Below, one piece after another: positions 8,226 through 17,723 of a stretch of 64,000 bases of DNA (positions are counted from its first letter, which is position 1; each line of letters opens with the position of its first letter). The notes below the pieces were generated by a model. That model was not told the origin of the DNA. It saw only the letters and a list, made by a program, of their open reading frames with translations, and did not search any database. The DNA is from Taibaiella sp965229095 (GTDB lineage Bacteria; Bacteroidota; Bacteroidia; Chitinophagales; Chitinophagaceae). Location of the stretch: positions 868,001 to 932,000 of the forward strand of contig OZ245855.1 in NCBI GenBank assembly GCA_965229095.1. Direction: 5' to 3'. The position numbers and the translations under genes were made by a program.

Positions 8226-8336
8226 CGATACTGGGGCACTGGTATGCCTGACAACGAATAAGCGAGCGCCCACGCCGTAGCATGAGCGTTCTTACTTATT
8301 GTCTCGTTGTCCTTAAATTACCAGTTTTCAGTATCG
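8226..8336. repeat. Long imperfect inverted repeat, possible structured RNA
   Basis: CGATACTG (8226-8233), ACTGGTA (8238-8244), GACAACGA (8250-8257) and ATAAG pair in order with CTTAT, TCGTTGTC (8304-8311), TACCAGT (8319-8325) and CAGTATCG (8329-8336). The arms are about 45 bases around a GC-rich centre. A smaller hairpin (GCCTGCGC/GCGTAGGC) lies at about 8188-8213. It sits just upstream of the receiver gene and has no convincing ORF. Confidence 0.55.
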
Positions 8337-8458
8337 AGACTTAAAGCAAAAACACTTTAAGATTTTTCTATATTACATAGCAAAGATAGCAATAACGGCT
8401 CTTTTACACAACCAGCCTGTTACCTTTCTGCATTGCTTTGGTAAGATTTGGCACAAAA

Positions 8459-8489
8459 AACGGCACAGACCTTTAAGACCTGTGCCGTT
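8459..8489 (-). terminator. Hairpin after the tra-operon tail gene
   Basis: Arms AACGGCACAG (8459-8468) and CTGTGCCGTT (8480-8489) form a perfect 10-bp stem just beyond the stop of the gene at 8510-8788. On the minus strand T residues follow the stem. Confidence 0.7.
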
Positions 8490-8509
8490 CACTTTAATTG
8501 TATCGTTGT

Positions 8510-8788
8510 TTATCGTGGGTTTTGTATTTCCGTATTTGAGGATTGTTTTTCTTTTGCGCTTTTCTGCCTTGAATAGCTCCATAAAAACAACAGTCCGAAA
8601 ATAATCAGTGCATAAGCAACCCATTTGCCCACACGTTCACCAAACCTGATGGCTACTGATTTTTCATAAGATGAAAAACCTTCTGCCCCGGTGGGGCTTC
8701 GTCTATAAAATTTCCGGCGGTTAATCCAGTACCGCAAGCCCAAGCCCAAAACCAAAGCGATTATACCTAAAACCAATGATGCTATCAT
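8510..8788 (-). CDS. Small two-TM protein of the conjugative element
   Basis: The 92-residue protein has a hydrophobic N-terminus (LVLGIIALVLGLGLRYW), a basic soluble stretch (NRRKFYRRSPTGAEGFSSYE) and a second TM segment at about residues 55-72 (WVAYALIIFGLLFLW), then a polar tail. Proteins of this shape follow traQ in many Bacteroidota conjugative transposons; some are misannotated as molybdenum transporter permeases. It is probably the last gene of the tra operon. No catalytic motif is visible and its role in transfer is unknown. Confidence 0.75.
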   Translation of the reverse strand: MIASLVLGIIALVLGLGLRYWINRRKFYRRSPTGAEGFSSYEKSVAIRFGERVGKWVAYALIIFGLLFLWSYSRQKSAKEKQSSNTEIQNPR

Positions 8789-8876
8789 AACACACTCTTT
8801 TTCTACCGTTTCAATTTACGAAAAAATATCTTTCCCCCTATGTAAAAAGGATAAAAAGTGAATGAGGCGGAAATGA

Positions 8877-8905
8877 AAAAATCCTGCCACGGCGGGCAGG
8901 ATTTT
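8877..8905 (-). terminator. Hairpin terminator after traQ
   Basis: Arms AAAATCCTGCC (8877-8887) and GGCAGGATTTT (8895-8905). On the minus strand it ends in TTTTTT. It could limit expression of the gene at 8510. Confidence 0.75.
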
Positions 8906-8911
8906 CTATTT

Positions 8912-9346
8912 CTAATCGCTACTATTAAACTCAAAGTTCACTTTCTTTTCATTCCCGAAGCTATCGCTTATCCATACATCAAACGACTGCGATACGACGG
9001 ACTGTGAAGTATAATACAATCGGAACTGCGTAGCTGGTAATTGGTAACTATCGTTGGGCATATACGATGGTTCGCTGTAATATCGCAACGTACCCTGCCC
9101 GTCATATTGGAAATAGCGGATAAAGTATTTTGCATCGTTGAAGTTCCCGCTGCGCTCAATCGTCATCCTTATTTCAACAGTCTGCCCGTTCGCTATATCT
9201 CCGGGAACTGGCATCACTTTAACCTCAAACGGATAGTTCTGTTGTATGTCGAGTTCATCCTTATTGCAGGATGATAATATGGTGCAACTGGTAACAACCA
9301 GGAGAAGCAACCACAAAAATTTAATTCTGTTCAATATTATTTTCAT
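8912..9346 (-). CDS. traQ: TraQ-like lipoprotein (DUF3872)
   Basis: This 144-residue protein has a lipoprotein signal with a Cys after the hydrophobic core (VTSCTILSSCNK) and then an immunoglobulin-like beta domain, with YPFEVKVMPVP and FRLYYTSQS segments typical of the DUF3872/TraQ family of CTnDOT-like elements. It is the last named gene of the tra operon, 11 bases after traO. It would sit in the outer membrane or periplasm as part of the transfer apparatus. The usual traP gene (primase-like) expected between traO and traQ is absent. Confidence 0.88.
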   Translation of the reverse strand: MKIILNRIKFLWLLLLVVTSCTILSSCNKDELDIQQNYPFEVKVMPVPGDIANGQTVEIRMTIERSGNFNDAKYFIRYFQYDGQGTLRYYSEPSYMPNDSYQLPATQFRLYYTSQSVVSQSFDVWISDSFGNEKKVNFEFNSSD

Positions 9347-9357
9347 TGCTGTTTTTT

Positions 9358-9915
9358 TTAAAAGTTAAACCTTAGTCCAACGCCTGCCGATGGACGGAAC
9401 TGTTTTAAGTCAGTACCCCAAACCACTTTGGTACGACCTTGCAGGAGCAATACAAACCTGTCGGACAAATAGGCTTCAAAAGATAAACGCCCTCCGGCTC
9501 CGTAAATAAAATGGTCTTTATCGAGGATTTTTGAACCGTCATACAGTATTGCTTCACTGCGGTTAATCGTTTCGTAACCCGCAACGGCGGCAAGCCCCGC
9601 ATTTAGCGTTATGGTCTTTCTTGTATCACCCAATAGCTGAAGACTGTAACCTATTTCGCCCGTATAGGTTTCGAGCGGTATATGCAAGTCCCGGTAATCG
9701 GCAAACTGGTGGGTGTATTCAGTACCCCACAACCAGTAACCACCATTCTTTGTGTATTTGGTCAGGGTCAGGTTAAAATAGTAGTTGTCGCTTACTTCTT
9801 TTAACAACAGACCTGCGCTTATTTCCAGCCCTTTTTGCCCTGGCATCATTCTTTGTGCCTGTGTTGCTGTAATGCCCAATATGACAAGCATTACAGCGAA
9901 AAAGTATTTTATCAT
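9358..9915 (-). CDS. traO: Conjugative transposon protein TraO
   Basis: The protein has 185 residues with a signal peptide ending near ATQAQ. The rest is beta-rich with alternating aromatic positions (YYFNLTLTKY, GGYWLWGTEYTHQF, AGVGLRFNF), and the C-terminal Phe is typical of an outer-membrane barrel. Both size and pattern fit TraO of Bacteroidota conjugation systems. It lies 17 bases after traN and 11 bases before traQ. It is presumed to be an outer-membrane component of the transfer channel. Confidence 0.9.
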   Translation of the reverse strand: MIKYFFAVMLVILGITATQAQRMMPGQKGLEISAGLLLKEVSDNYYFNLTLTKYTKNGGYWLWGTEYTHQFADYRDLHIPLETYTGEIGYSLQLLGDTRKTITLNAGLAAVAGYETINRSEAILYDGSKILDKDHFIYGAGGRLSFEAYLSDRFVLLLQGRTKVVWGTDLKQFRPSAGVGLRFNF

Positions 9916-9932
9916 TGTTCTTTTTGTTTTGG

Positions 9933-10835
9933 TTAATTAATCTTTAAGTGCATTGCATTTACCAGCTTAGCGTGTACCAAATCCGAGTTCTCAATTTGAA
10001 GCGTTTGCTGTCTGCCGCCGTTCTTTTCAAAAATTTCAATCAACAGTACCTTATCATCGGTAATCGTGAACTGGTCGAGCAGGAATACATTTTGTTCAGT
10101 GGTATTGCCAGCAATTTCAGTGAGCGGTTTATACATCCGCAATGGTATCATTGGCTTTTCTTGCACCACGGTACGCTTCGCCACTTTCTTGTCCACGATT
10201 TTGAAATTCACAAAGTCAATGGCAAACGGTACATTGCTGGTATTGCGCAACTCTGTATGGAAATAAAATTTACCGTTGTGGACATAGATGCCTTTCAACA
10301 AAAATTGTATGCCGTAGCTTTTTGAACCGATATGCTTTACAACTCTTTTGTTCTTTTTGTAAATGGTTTCCATGAGCAAGCCCGCCAACGATGGCGAGTT
10401 GCTGCCCAATTCCTCAAACAGCACATCGTTTCCGTTTTCCCTATCCGATGCTTTTTGCATGGTCAGCAAATCGTAATTCAGTGTTACGGGGGAAGGGCTA
10501 TAAAAAACGTTGAAGTTGTAGAAACGACCATCTTCGGTAATTACCGAAAAATTGGTTTCGTCTGTAAAATCCTTAACGGAGGCTTTTATACGCAGTACAT
10601 TTTCGGCATCGTCTGCCTTACCTGCAACCAAGTATTCACTGCCCAAATCCACATAACGAATAGCAGACGGAAATATCAGGTGCGATGTCTTGTTGTACGT
10701 TACCTGCATTTCGTAAGGCTCCACCTTACCCATGCTTAACTTGCTTGTTTTTGATGCAACCTGTTGTGCATTGGTATTGGCTGTAAAGGTTATCAAACAA
10801 ACCATTGCCAAAAGGCTTTTAAATATTGCTTTCAT
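9933..10835 (-). CDS. traN: Conjugative transposon protein TraN (DUF4138, VirB9-like role)
   Basis: From the ATG at 10835 the protein has 300 residues and starts with a clean signal peptide (MKAIFKSLLAMVCLITFTA, cleavage near NAQQ). An alternative ATG at 10862, overlapping the traM stop as TAATG, would add nine basic residues; it could provide coupling but makes a poorer signal. Family features include LIFPSAIRYVDLGS near the N-terminus and FAIDFVNFKIVDKK in the C-terminal half. TraN is thought to form the periplasmic/outer-membrane core with TraM. Confidence 0.9.
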   Translation of the reverse strand: MKAIFKSLLAMVCLITFTANTNAQQVASKTSKLSMGKVEPYEMQVTYNKTSHLIFPSAIRYVDLGSEYLVAGKADDAENVLRIKASVKDFTDETNFSVITEDGRFYNFNVFYSPSPVTLNYDLLTMQKASDRENGNDVLFEELGSNSPSLAGLLMETIYKKNKRVVKHIGSKSYGIQFLLKGIYVHNGKFYFHTELRNTSNVPFAIDFVNFKIVDKKVAKRTVVQEKPMIPLRMYKPLTEIAGNTTEQNVFLLDQFTITDDKVLLIEIFEKNGGRQQTLQIENSDLVHAKLVNAMHLKIN

Positions 10836-10861
10836 TTTCTTTTGTCTTTTAGTGTTGAACA

Positions 10862-12193
10862 TTAATTTTTTGAAACAAGGAATAACTGATGACCGGCTTT
10901 GACGGTTACTTTCGGCGTTCTCATTTTTTTGGAGAAGTAACCCGATATTCCCTGCACCACGCCACGGGAAAGGTCGCCTGCTGCCTGCTGGCCTGCGGAG
11001 CGGGTCATCATAATGGATGTACCGGAGGTTTGGCTCATATTAGAGGCGATTTCCGTTAAGGCATTCATTTCGGGCGAATAAGGAACATAAAGCCCTTGCT
11101 GCCCGTCCAAATCGTACACAGTTATATCCACAGGTGTAATGTTGCCCTCAAACTCAATGGACGTTACTTTTAACTGCAATCTTCCATTTTGAAATTTGGC
11201 ATTTGCTGTTAACACGGTTCCTCCCGGAATGGTACGGCTCGGCATTTTTGCGTTTTCCAACAAACGCAACCTTACACCGCTTTCATCGGTTACGGTCTGC
11301 GTTTCCTGTACGATTGCCCTGATGCTGTTTTTAGGCTGCTGCACCTGCTCATTGGTTCCTGCTGTATAAAATCCCCTGTTACGGGCTTCATTCCAGTTTG
11401 CAAGGAAAGCACTGTCGGTTGGTTCACGGTACAATGCAGATACGGCGTTTTTCTTTGCTGGTGTGAACGCCACAAAATGTTCCTTTTGTGTACCACTCTT
11501 TACAGGAATAGTGCTATCTACCTTACCGGGTTGCGGTGTCATATTGGACGGCAGATACTTTGCTGCCATTTGGTAAGACTTTTCCATCAATGCCATTTGG
11601 TCTTGCACAGTCGTTGTTGCTGGCACATCCTTTTGCGCCAACTTCTCTTTCAGTTCATCTACTTGCTTGCGGAGTTCCTGGGTTTGATAATCGTTATTGT
11701 CGTAAAATGAGCTTAATGTACTTTGGGCATTGCGATAGCTGTTCAAAGCGGGGTTACTGCTGCCCCTGCGTGTACCGCCACCACCAGCAGATCCGTCTTC
11801 GTAATCCTCATCCGGATTAGCTGCTTTCTCATTGGCGGTACTGTCCTCATTCCAATAATCAGAAAGAGAAGTAAGTGCATTGCGCTTTTCCTGCATTTTT
11901 TGGTCGAGCATTTCCTGTTCATAGGCTTTTTGCTTGTCAGACTGCAAGCCTGCATCCGTAGCCTGCGGTACGGCATCATTCAACCCAATATCCTCAACCT
12001 TTTTCTTGTCGGAAGATGGTTTGAAGATTAAATACATACAGCCGAGAAATACCACGGCCATCAAAACAAAGATGATGGGCTTTTTTAGCTTTTCGGCTTT
12101 GCGTTTCGCACCATCCTGCGGTGCGCTCTGTTGGTTATTCGGGTCGTCATCTTCGACCAGAATACTCACTCTTTTGTTTTCATTATCTTTCAT
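10862..12193 (-). CDS. traM: Conjugative transposon protein TraM (VirB10-like)
   Basis: The 443 residues comprise a short cytoplasmic N-terminus (about 1-38), one TM segment (about 39-58, PIIFVLMAVVFLGCMYLIF), a long polar and Gln/Glu-rich periplasmic linker, and a C-terminal domain from about residue 285 (AIVQETQTVTDESGVRLRLL, GGTVLTANAKF, YVPYSPEM) typical of TraM/VirB10. It would span from the inner membrane to the outer core complex and contact TraN. It overlaps traL by 11 bases and is followed directly by traN. Confidence 0.92.
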   Translation of the reverse strand: MKDNENKRVSILVEDDDPNNQQSAPQDGAKRKAEKLKKPIIFVLMAVVFLGCMYLIFKPSSDKKKVEDIGLNDAVPQATDAGLQSDKQKAYEQEMLDQKMQEKRNALTSLSDYWNEDSTANEKAANPDEDYEDGSAGGGGTRRGSSNPALNSYRNAQSTLSSFYDNNDYQTQELRKQVDELKEKLAQKDVPATTTVQDQMALMEKSYQMAAKYLPSNMTPQPGKVDSTIPVKSGTQKEHFVAFTPAKKNAVSALYREPTDSAFLANWNEARNRGFYTAGTNEQVQQPKNSIRAIVQETQTVTDESGVRLRLLENAKMPSRTIPGGTVLTANAKFQNGRLQLKVTSIEFEGNITPVDITVYDLDGQQGLYVPYSPEMNALTEIASNMSQTSGTSIMMTRSAGQQAAGDLSRGVVQGISGYFSKKMRTPKVTVKAGHQLFLVSKN

Positions 12194-12467
12194 ACAACTT
12201 GTTTTTTAGAATTTTTGAAATACTGTCCTGCGGTGAAACCGGGGACTTTTTTTGCCGGATGACCGGGTTCTCGATATGCTCTATTGTTATCTTGTTGTTG
12301 GACTGTGCTACATCGTAGCATACTTTCAGTATCACCACAAGGGACAACAACGCATAACCTGCAAAGAGCAGCAGTGTATAGCGGTGTTGCCTTTTTACGG
12401 GCAACTGCCGCCACTGCTCATCGAGCCTGTCAAACCATTTGCTGATTTTTGTTCTTAGTTTTTTCAT
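12183..12467 (-). CDS. traL: TraL-like small membrane protein (DUF3989)
   Basis: The 94-residue protein has a basic N-terminal helix (KKLRTKISKWFDRLDEQWR), one TM segment at about residues 31-50 (YTLLLFAGYALLSLVVILKV) and a polar C-terminus ending KNKLYER. Size and layout fit TraL of CTnDOT-like elements. Its 3' end overlaps traM by 11 bases, suggesting coupled translation. Confidence 0.87.
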   Translation of the reverse strand: MKKLRTKISKWFDRLDEQWRQLPVKRQHRYTLLLFAGYALLSLVVILKVCYDVAQSNNKITIEHIENPVIRQKKSPVSPQDSISKILKNKLYER

Positions 12468-12487
12468 GCCTCGATTATTTTCCGTTC

Positions 12488-12916
12488 TTAGTGCCTGATA
12501 CCTTTGCCTTTAGGAACAGCCTTTTGCTTTGGTGCATCACTGACCATAGCAATTGCTTCTTTAGCTTTGGGTGCGGTAATCACGGATAGGTTTGCCAGTT
12601 CCGATTGTTTCAGCAATCCGCCGAACTGGTCTTTCCTTGCCACTTCCATTTTGTGCAGAAAGAATTTTCCGTTGAGGTATTTTACCCGCATACAGCATTC
12701 CACCCGTGGCTTATCTTCACCTGTCCATAGCAGATAGCCCGTAACCAACAATTCCTGATTAGGTACACCTACTGAACCTTTACGGTTGTCTGCGAGATAA
12801 TCCCCAATGCTGTCTTTCAGCTTTCCGGCATACGCACCCTGCGTATGGAAATAGCCACTATATCCTTTCGCTGTAAGGATTTTGGCAAACGTGTTTAAAT
12901 CTGATAATGCTTCCAT
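12488..12916 (-). CDS. Hypothetical protein inside the tra operon, between traK and traL
   Basis: The ATG at 12916 gives 142 residues and starts 10 bases after the traK stop; an earlier ATG at 12979 would overlap traK. The protein has no signal or TM segment. It contains an NTFAKILTAKGYSGYFHTQG segment, a VPNQELLVTGYLLWTGED segment, CCMRVKYLNGKF, and a basic tail (KQKAVPKGKGIRH). It is probably cytoplasmic. Classical CTnDOT operons have no gene here, so it may be lineage-specific. I do not recognise the family. Confidence 0.75.
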   Translation of the reverse strand: MEALSDLNTFAKILTAKGYSGYFHTQGAYAGKLKDSIGDYLADNRKGSVGVPNQELLVTGYLLWTGEDKPRVECCMRVKYLNGKFFLHKMEVARKDQFGGLLKQSELANLSVITAPKAKEAIAMVSDAPKQKAVPKGKGIRH

Positions 12917-12926
12917 AAAATTGATT

Positions 12927-13550
12927 TTAGCGTTCGATAACCTCCATGTCCTTGTTTTCCAGCACAGCAAATTTTTCAATATTGAAACCCTGCGGGTTGT
13001 TGTCCGAACGGACAGAGTTTACGAGGTTGCAGAAAGTTATCAAGCTACGCTTGGTTACATTGCTCGAACGGATGATGAATTGTTTGGCGTAGGTACGCAC
13101 GGCATAAGGATAGTGGTCGAAGTTGCAGACCACGCTATCCACCTCGATACGCTGCTGCACATTACCCGAAATGATGCGGTTGTAATAACCCTTTTCGGAT
13201 AAGTCTTTGTAATAATCAAAAGCCGATTTATCAGCGAGGTTAAAAGCCCGCTTCATATTGCTTTCAATAGCATTCTTATCGGGTGCGAGCGTAAAAAACA
13301 ATTCGTGAAAACGCCTTACGTGTTCCCTTGCTTCAACGGGTTTGTTGATGCTTGCATCCTGCGCCAACGCCAGCATCAATGATTTTCCGTTGTCCAGTAC
13401 ATATACTTTTTGTCGTTGCAGCTCCGCAAAACGGTAGGACTGCCATACGGCATATCCTACCACTGCAATGCAGAGAACGGCAAACACAATAGCATACAGT
13501 CTTATTTGCTTAAAACTGCTTTCGATGTTTCTTAATGTTTTAAATTCCAT
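12927..13550 (-). CDS. traK: Conjugative transposon protein TraK (VirB8-like role)
   Basis: The 207-residue protein has a short cytoplasmic N-terminus, one TM segment at about residues 18-38 (LYAIVFAVLCIAVVGYAVW) and a periplasmic domain with REHVRRFHELFFTLAPD, DYYKDLSEKGYYN and an FIIRSSNVTKRSLIT segment, all typical of TraK. It is thought to be an inner-membrane scaffold of the channel. It lies 15 bases after traJ. Confidence 0.92.
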   Translation of the reverse strand: MEFKTLRNIESSFKQIRLYAIVFAVLCIAVVGYAVWQSYRFAELQRQKVYVLDNGKSLMLALAQDASINKPVEAREHVRRFHELFFTLAPDKNAIESNMKRAFNLADKSAFDYYKDLSEKGYYNRIISGNVQQRIEVDSVVCNFDHYPYAVRTYAKQFIIRSSNVTKRSLITFCNLVNSVRSDNNPQGFNIEKFAVLENKDMEVIER

Positions 13551-13565
13551 TTTTACGATGATTAA

Positions 13566-14561
13566 TTATTTGTTCAATAACCTGCCGCCTATATTGCCTG
13601 CGGCAGCTCCCGTTCCGGCTCCGGCAAGGTTTCCAGTTTTCGATGCCGTTTGGTTCACATTGCGCATGAAGTTGCCTGCACCACCTGCCTGTATTACCCA
13701 GCCCGCCACCGTTGGAATGGTGAAGTAGCCCACTATGCCAATCAGCATAAAAATGATATACACAGTATTGGATGTGTCGGGAATAAAAGTTGGGTCGGCA
13801 AGCATGGCAATATCCCGTTCCAGTATGAGCGACTGTATCTTCGCCAGTATTGAACTAAACATATCGGATATTGGGAGCCATAAATACACGCTGATGTACC
13901 GGGTCAGCCATTGTGTAAGCGTGGACTGAAACCCGTCCCACACGCTTATCGCAAAGGCTATCGGCCCCAATATCGAAAGCACGATAAGGAAGAACGTGCG
14001 TATCGTGTCTATGACCAATGCCGCCGCCTGAAAGAGAACTTCCAATAATTCTCGGAACCAATCACGGATGCTTTTCTTTAAATCGTACATTCCCCGTTCC
14101 ATATACATTCCCGACATCGTAACCAGGTCTGACGGCGACCAGCCCAATTCATCCAGCTTCTTATCAAATTCCTCATCGCTTACGAGGTAAGCGGTTTCGG
14201 GATTGCGGAGCATGGCTTCCCGTTCCAATTGGTCTTTCTGCTGTTGCAACTTGTTCAGGTCAAGCACCTGACCTTCGAGCATAGAGTGTGTGCCTTTCAC
14301 CACAGGGGACATTACCGCATTGATAGTCCCCAACACCATTGTTGGAAAGAACATAATACAAAGCGCGATGGCAAAAGGACGGAGTAGCGGAAACACATCT
14401 ATCGGCTCCGCACGGCTTAATGCCTGCCATACCTTTAAGGCGACATAGAACAGTGCGCCCAACCCGGCGATACCTTTTGCTACCGCCGCCATATCTGCGG
14501 TTAAAGGCATCATTTCGTCATACAGACTCCGCAGCATTTCATGAAGATTATTCCATTCCAT
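13566..14561 (-). CDS. traJ: Conjugative transposon protein TraJ (VirB6-like)
   Basis: This 331-residue polytopic membrane protein has hydrophobic segments at about 28-46, 58-82, 180-215, 230-250 and 270-295, with a cytoplasmic coiled stretch at about 100-125 (LNKLQQQKDQLEREAM). The C-terminus is Gly/Ala-rich (GNLAGAGTGAAAGNIG), as is common in TraJ. It would form part of the inner-membrane channel. It starts just 3 bases after the traI stop. Confidence 0.92.
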   Translation of the reverse strand: MEWNNLHEMLRSLYDEMMPLTADMAAVAKGIAGLGALFYVALKVWQALSRAEPIDVFPLLRPFAIALCIMFFPTMVLGTINAVMSPVVKGTHSMLEGQVLDLNKLQQQKDQLEREAMLRNPETAYLVSDEEFDKKLDELGWSPSDLVTMSGMYMERGMYDLKKSIRDWFRELLEVLFQAAALVIDTIRTFFLIVLSILGPIAFAISVWDGFQSTLTQWLTRYISVYLWLPISDMFSSILAKIQSLILERDIAMLADPTFIPDTSNTVYIIFMLIGIVGYFTIPTVAGWVIQAGGAGNFMRNVNQTASKTGNLAGAGTGAAAGNIGGRLLNK

Positions 14562-14564
14562 AGC

Positions 14565-15197
14565 TTACCAGTATTTTTGTTCTGCGGTTCCATACAATTC
14601 CAGCACCCTTTTGGTGTTGTTCTGTTTCTTAGCCCTCAAAATGCTTACGGAAATGTTTTTGTTAGTGTAATAGCGAACGAGGTTATGATAGTCTTTAACC
14701 TCTTTGTACACTTTGTCTATTACGTCCATACGCTCCTTATCATTTAAGGAAAGCCCGGTTGAAGTAACTATCTGTTTCAACTCTTTGAGCAACTCTGTGC
14801 TTTCGTTCAGGAGCGTGGAATACCCGTTGGCGATTGCAGCCAATTCCTGCGGGGTGAAATTGGGGTCGTTCATCATCTTGCCGAAATTCTTCACATACAT
14901 TTCGGACACATCGCCCACCAGCAAAACAGTTTGCTGTACCTTGCGGGCATCTTTCACCAAATTGCTTACGGCTTTCAGTTTGTCGTAATATTCCTTGCCC
15001 TGGTCATACACTTTTTTTACCTCGTTGAAATTCTTAACGACATTGCTCACAGTCGAAGAAGTCTGTACGATTTCATTGGCACTGTTGAGAATGCCTGATG
15101 CAAGGTTTGCAGGGTCGGTAACTACCCATTGCGCTTTAGCGGATGGTGCAACGGCAAGCATAAATGCCGTACACACCAGTAACATTGCTTTTTTCAT
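14565..15197 (-). CDS. traI: TraI-like protein (DUF4141, VirB5-like role)
   Basis: The 210-residue protein has a signal peptide (LLVCTAFMLAVAPSAKAQ) followed by WVVTDPANLA, a hallmark of DUF4141, and then long helices (VVKNFNEVKKVYDQGKEYYD). It would act in the periplasm. It follows traG by 20 bases when the true traG C-terminal frame is used, and precedes traJ by 3 bases. Confidence 0.9.
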   Translation of the reverse strand: MKKAMLLVCTAFMLAVAPSAKAQWVVTDPANLASGILNSANEIVQTSSTVSNVVKNFNEVKKVYDQGKEYYDKLKAVSNLVKDARKVQQTVLLVGDVSEMYVKNFGKMMNDPNFTPQELAAIANGYSTLLNESTELLKELKQIVTSTGLSLNDKERMDVIDKVYKEVKDYHNLVRYYTNKNISVSILRAKKQNNTKRVLELYGTAEQKYW

Positions 15198-15217
15198 TGT
15201 TTCTGATTTTTAAATGA

Positions 15218-17723
15218 TTAATAATTGTTTGCTTTCTCACGTCTTTGCAGGGCGATGCGTTTAATGGCTTGCTCTACATTTCCATCCAGTTCATGGGCAA
15301 GCTGCATCACTTCCATTTTTTCTGTTTCTTCGGTAGTGTAGGCTAAGTATTCTTCGAGCGATACCTCCGTGGCGTAAACTGCGGAGTGTACCGCCTAAGC
15401 CAATCCATACTTCTTTGTAAAGTCGGCTTGCATCGTTGTTCATGTTGATGGAAAGGATTTGTGATTTTTCCTTTTCCGTAAGTCCGAGCATTGCTTGAAT
15501 GTCATCGAACTTATTCATGTACTTACGCTGGTCAAGCAAGATTTTGCAGTCGGAGTTGTTGATGATACTTTCCTTGACAATCGGGGATTGAATGATGTCG
15601 TCCACTTCCTGCGTAACCACGATGGCTTCACCAAAAAATTTGCGGACAGTCTTAAACAGATACTTGATGTACTCTGCCATGCCCTCTTTCGCAATCGCTT
15701 TCCACGCTTCTTCAATCAGTATCAGCTTTCGCACACCTTTGAGCCTGCGCATCTTGTTGATGAAGACCTCCATAATAATGATGGTCACGATGGGAAATAA
15801 AATTTTGTGGTCTTTTATCGCATCAATTTCAAACACGATAAAGCGTTTGGAAAGCAGGTCGAGTTGCTTATCGGAGTTCAACAGGTAATCATATTCCCCG
15901 CCTTTGTAGTAGGGTTCCAGCACATTGAGAAAATTGGCGAGGTCAAAGTCTTTTTCCCTTACCTGCTTTTCTTCCAGCACCGTTTTGTAATCACCCTTTA
16001 CATATTCGTAGAAACCGTTGAACGATGGGTACTCATCGTTTTGCTTAATGCGGTCAATATAACCGCTCACGGCGTTGGACAATGCCACTTCCTCCGAACG
16101 CTTCGGCGGTTCGTCATCACGCTTCCAAAGTGTAAGGATGAGCGTTTTGATGCTTTCCCTTTTCTCAATGTCAAATACACCGTCATCGGTATAAAAGGGA
16201 TTGAACGCAATGGGATTGTCTTCGGTGTAAGTAAAGTAAACACCATCTTCACCTTTGGTCTTTCCTTTAATCAGTTCGCATAAGCCCTGATAGGAATTAC
16301 CCGTGTCCACGAGCAGGACGTGTGCGCCCTGTTCGTAGTATTGCCGCACCATGTGGTTAGTGAAAAAAGATTTACCCGAACCTGATGGCCCCAAAATAAA
16401 TTTGTTGCGGTTCGTGATGATGCCCCGCTTCATGGGCAGGTCGGAAATATCCAAATGGATAGGCTTTCCCGTTAACCTGTCTGCCATCTTGATACCAAAA
16501 GGCGATGGCGAACTTTGGTAATTGGTTTCTTCGGTGAAGAAACACAAGGCTGGTTCGATGAAGGTGTAAAAACTTTCTTCGCTTGGAAAGTCGCCCGCAT
16601 TGCCCGGCATAGCCGCCCAATACAGCGTGGCAACGTCAACGGTATTGTGGCGTGGCTTGCATTCCATTAAAGCCAACGCACTTCCCGTATCGTTCTTTAG
16701 CTGTTTGAGTTCGTTTGCATCATCCGACCACGCCATTACATTGAAGTGCGCACGGATGGAGGAAAGACCGAAACTGTGTGCTTCATTCAGGTACTTTTCA
16801 ATCCACTCTTTATTGATTTGGTTTGCCCTGCTATACCTTGCCAGCGAGTGCATATTCCTTGCGGACTTTTCAAACTTGCGCAGGTTCTCATCGCTGTTAT
16901 CTAAAAACAAATACTGGTTGTAGATATGGTTACAGCTAAGAAGCAAGCCCACCGGAGCCGCAAAGGACAACAGGCAATCGCTTCTGTCAGTTGACAATTT
17001 TTCGTAGCGAGTGTTTGCCGATACCGTTCCGGGCAAATCGTCCGTATCTGAAAGGGTATGCAGACACAACCTTTTGTTGCCGATACGCACATCTTCCGTA
17101 CCGAGTGCCATATCCTGCATCGGTGTATTGGCTCCCCGTGATAAGGTCAGGTATTGTTCAAGCAATCCCTGATTTTCGTTTGTGCCAATGATGTCATCTT
17201 CGGTCAACCGTTCCAGTTTTACAAAACCGCTATCGTTGATGATGCGCTCGAATTGCGCCACTGCTTCCATAAATCGGCGGACGGTTTCTTTATCCCTTAT
17301 TTCTTTCGGGATAAGAACACCTTTGCACAGCGAACTAAAGTTGCTCTGCATCCGCATACGTTCTTTGGTTGTCTTCGTCAAAAAGAGGTAGCAGTAATGG
17401 TTGAGAAAAGGGCGTTCGTTGAAATGTTGCTGGTAGGATTTCGCTAAGAAGCTCAATCCGTCTTGTGCAATGTCCGGCGCATAATTTTCCTTGATGTACC
17501 AATCCTGTTTGTGGATGATGGAATAATCCGGCAGGGTTTTAATCGCCTTGTGCCATGCGGAATGTATGGCATCATACTCCGGTGATGCTACGGTAAACAA
17601 TTCCGGCAGGTGTACCCGAAAGCAGGCGGTAATATCCGCATCCTTTGAAATGATGCAATTGTGTTCCACTGCCAGCAATGGAAACTTGCTTTCCAGCGTT
17701 GTAGCTTTTGCGGTGTTTCTCAT
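15218..17723 (-). pseudogene. traG: Conjugation ATPase TraG (VirB4-like) with a C-terminal frameshift
   Basis: The main frame (15291-17723, 810 residues) encodes a VirB4-type ATPase with Walker A GPSGSGKS at about residues 444-451 and Walker B LILIEEAW near residue 670, which powers the secretion channel. After KEVWIGLGG the family normally continues VHSAVYATEVSLEEY. That sequence is present in another frame and runs to a stop at 15218-15220 (ending ALQRREKANNY), while the main frame gives an unrelated Arg-rich tail ending at 15291. The shift lies near 15390-15395 within GGCTTAGGCGGTACAC and equals loss of 2 bases or gain of 1. The core is intact, so activity is uncertain rather than excluded. 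The start overlaps the traF stop by 4 bases. Confidence 0.85.
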
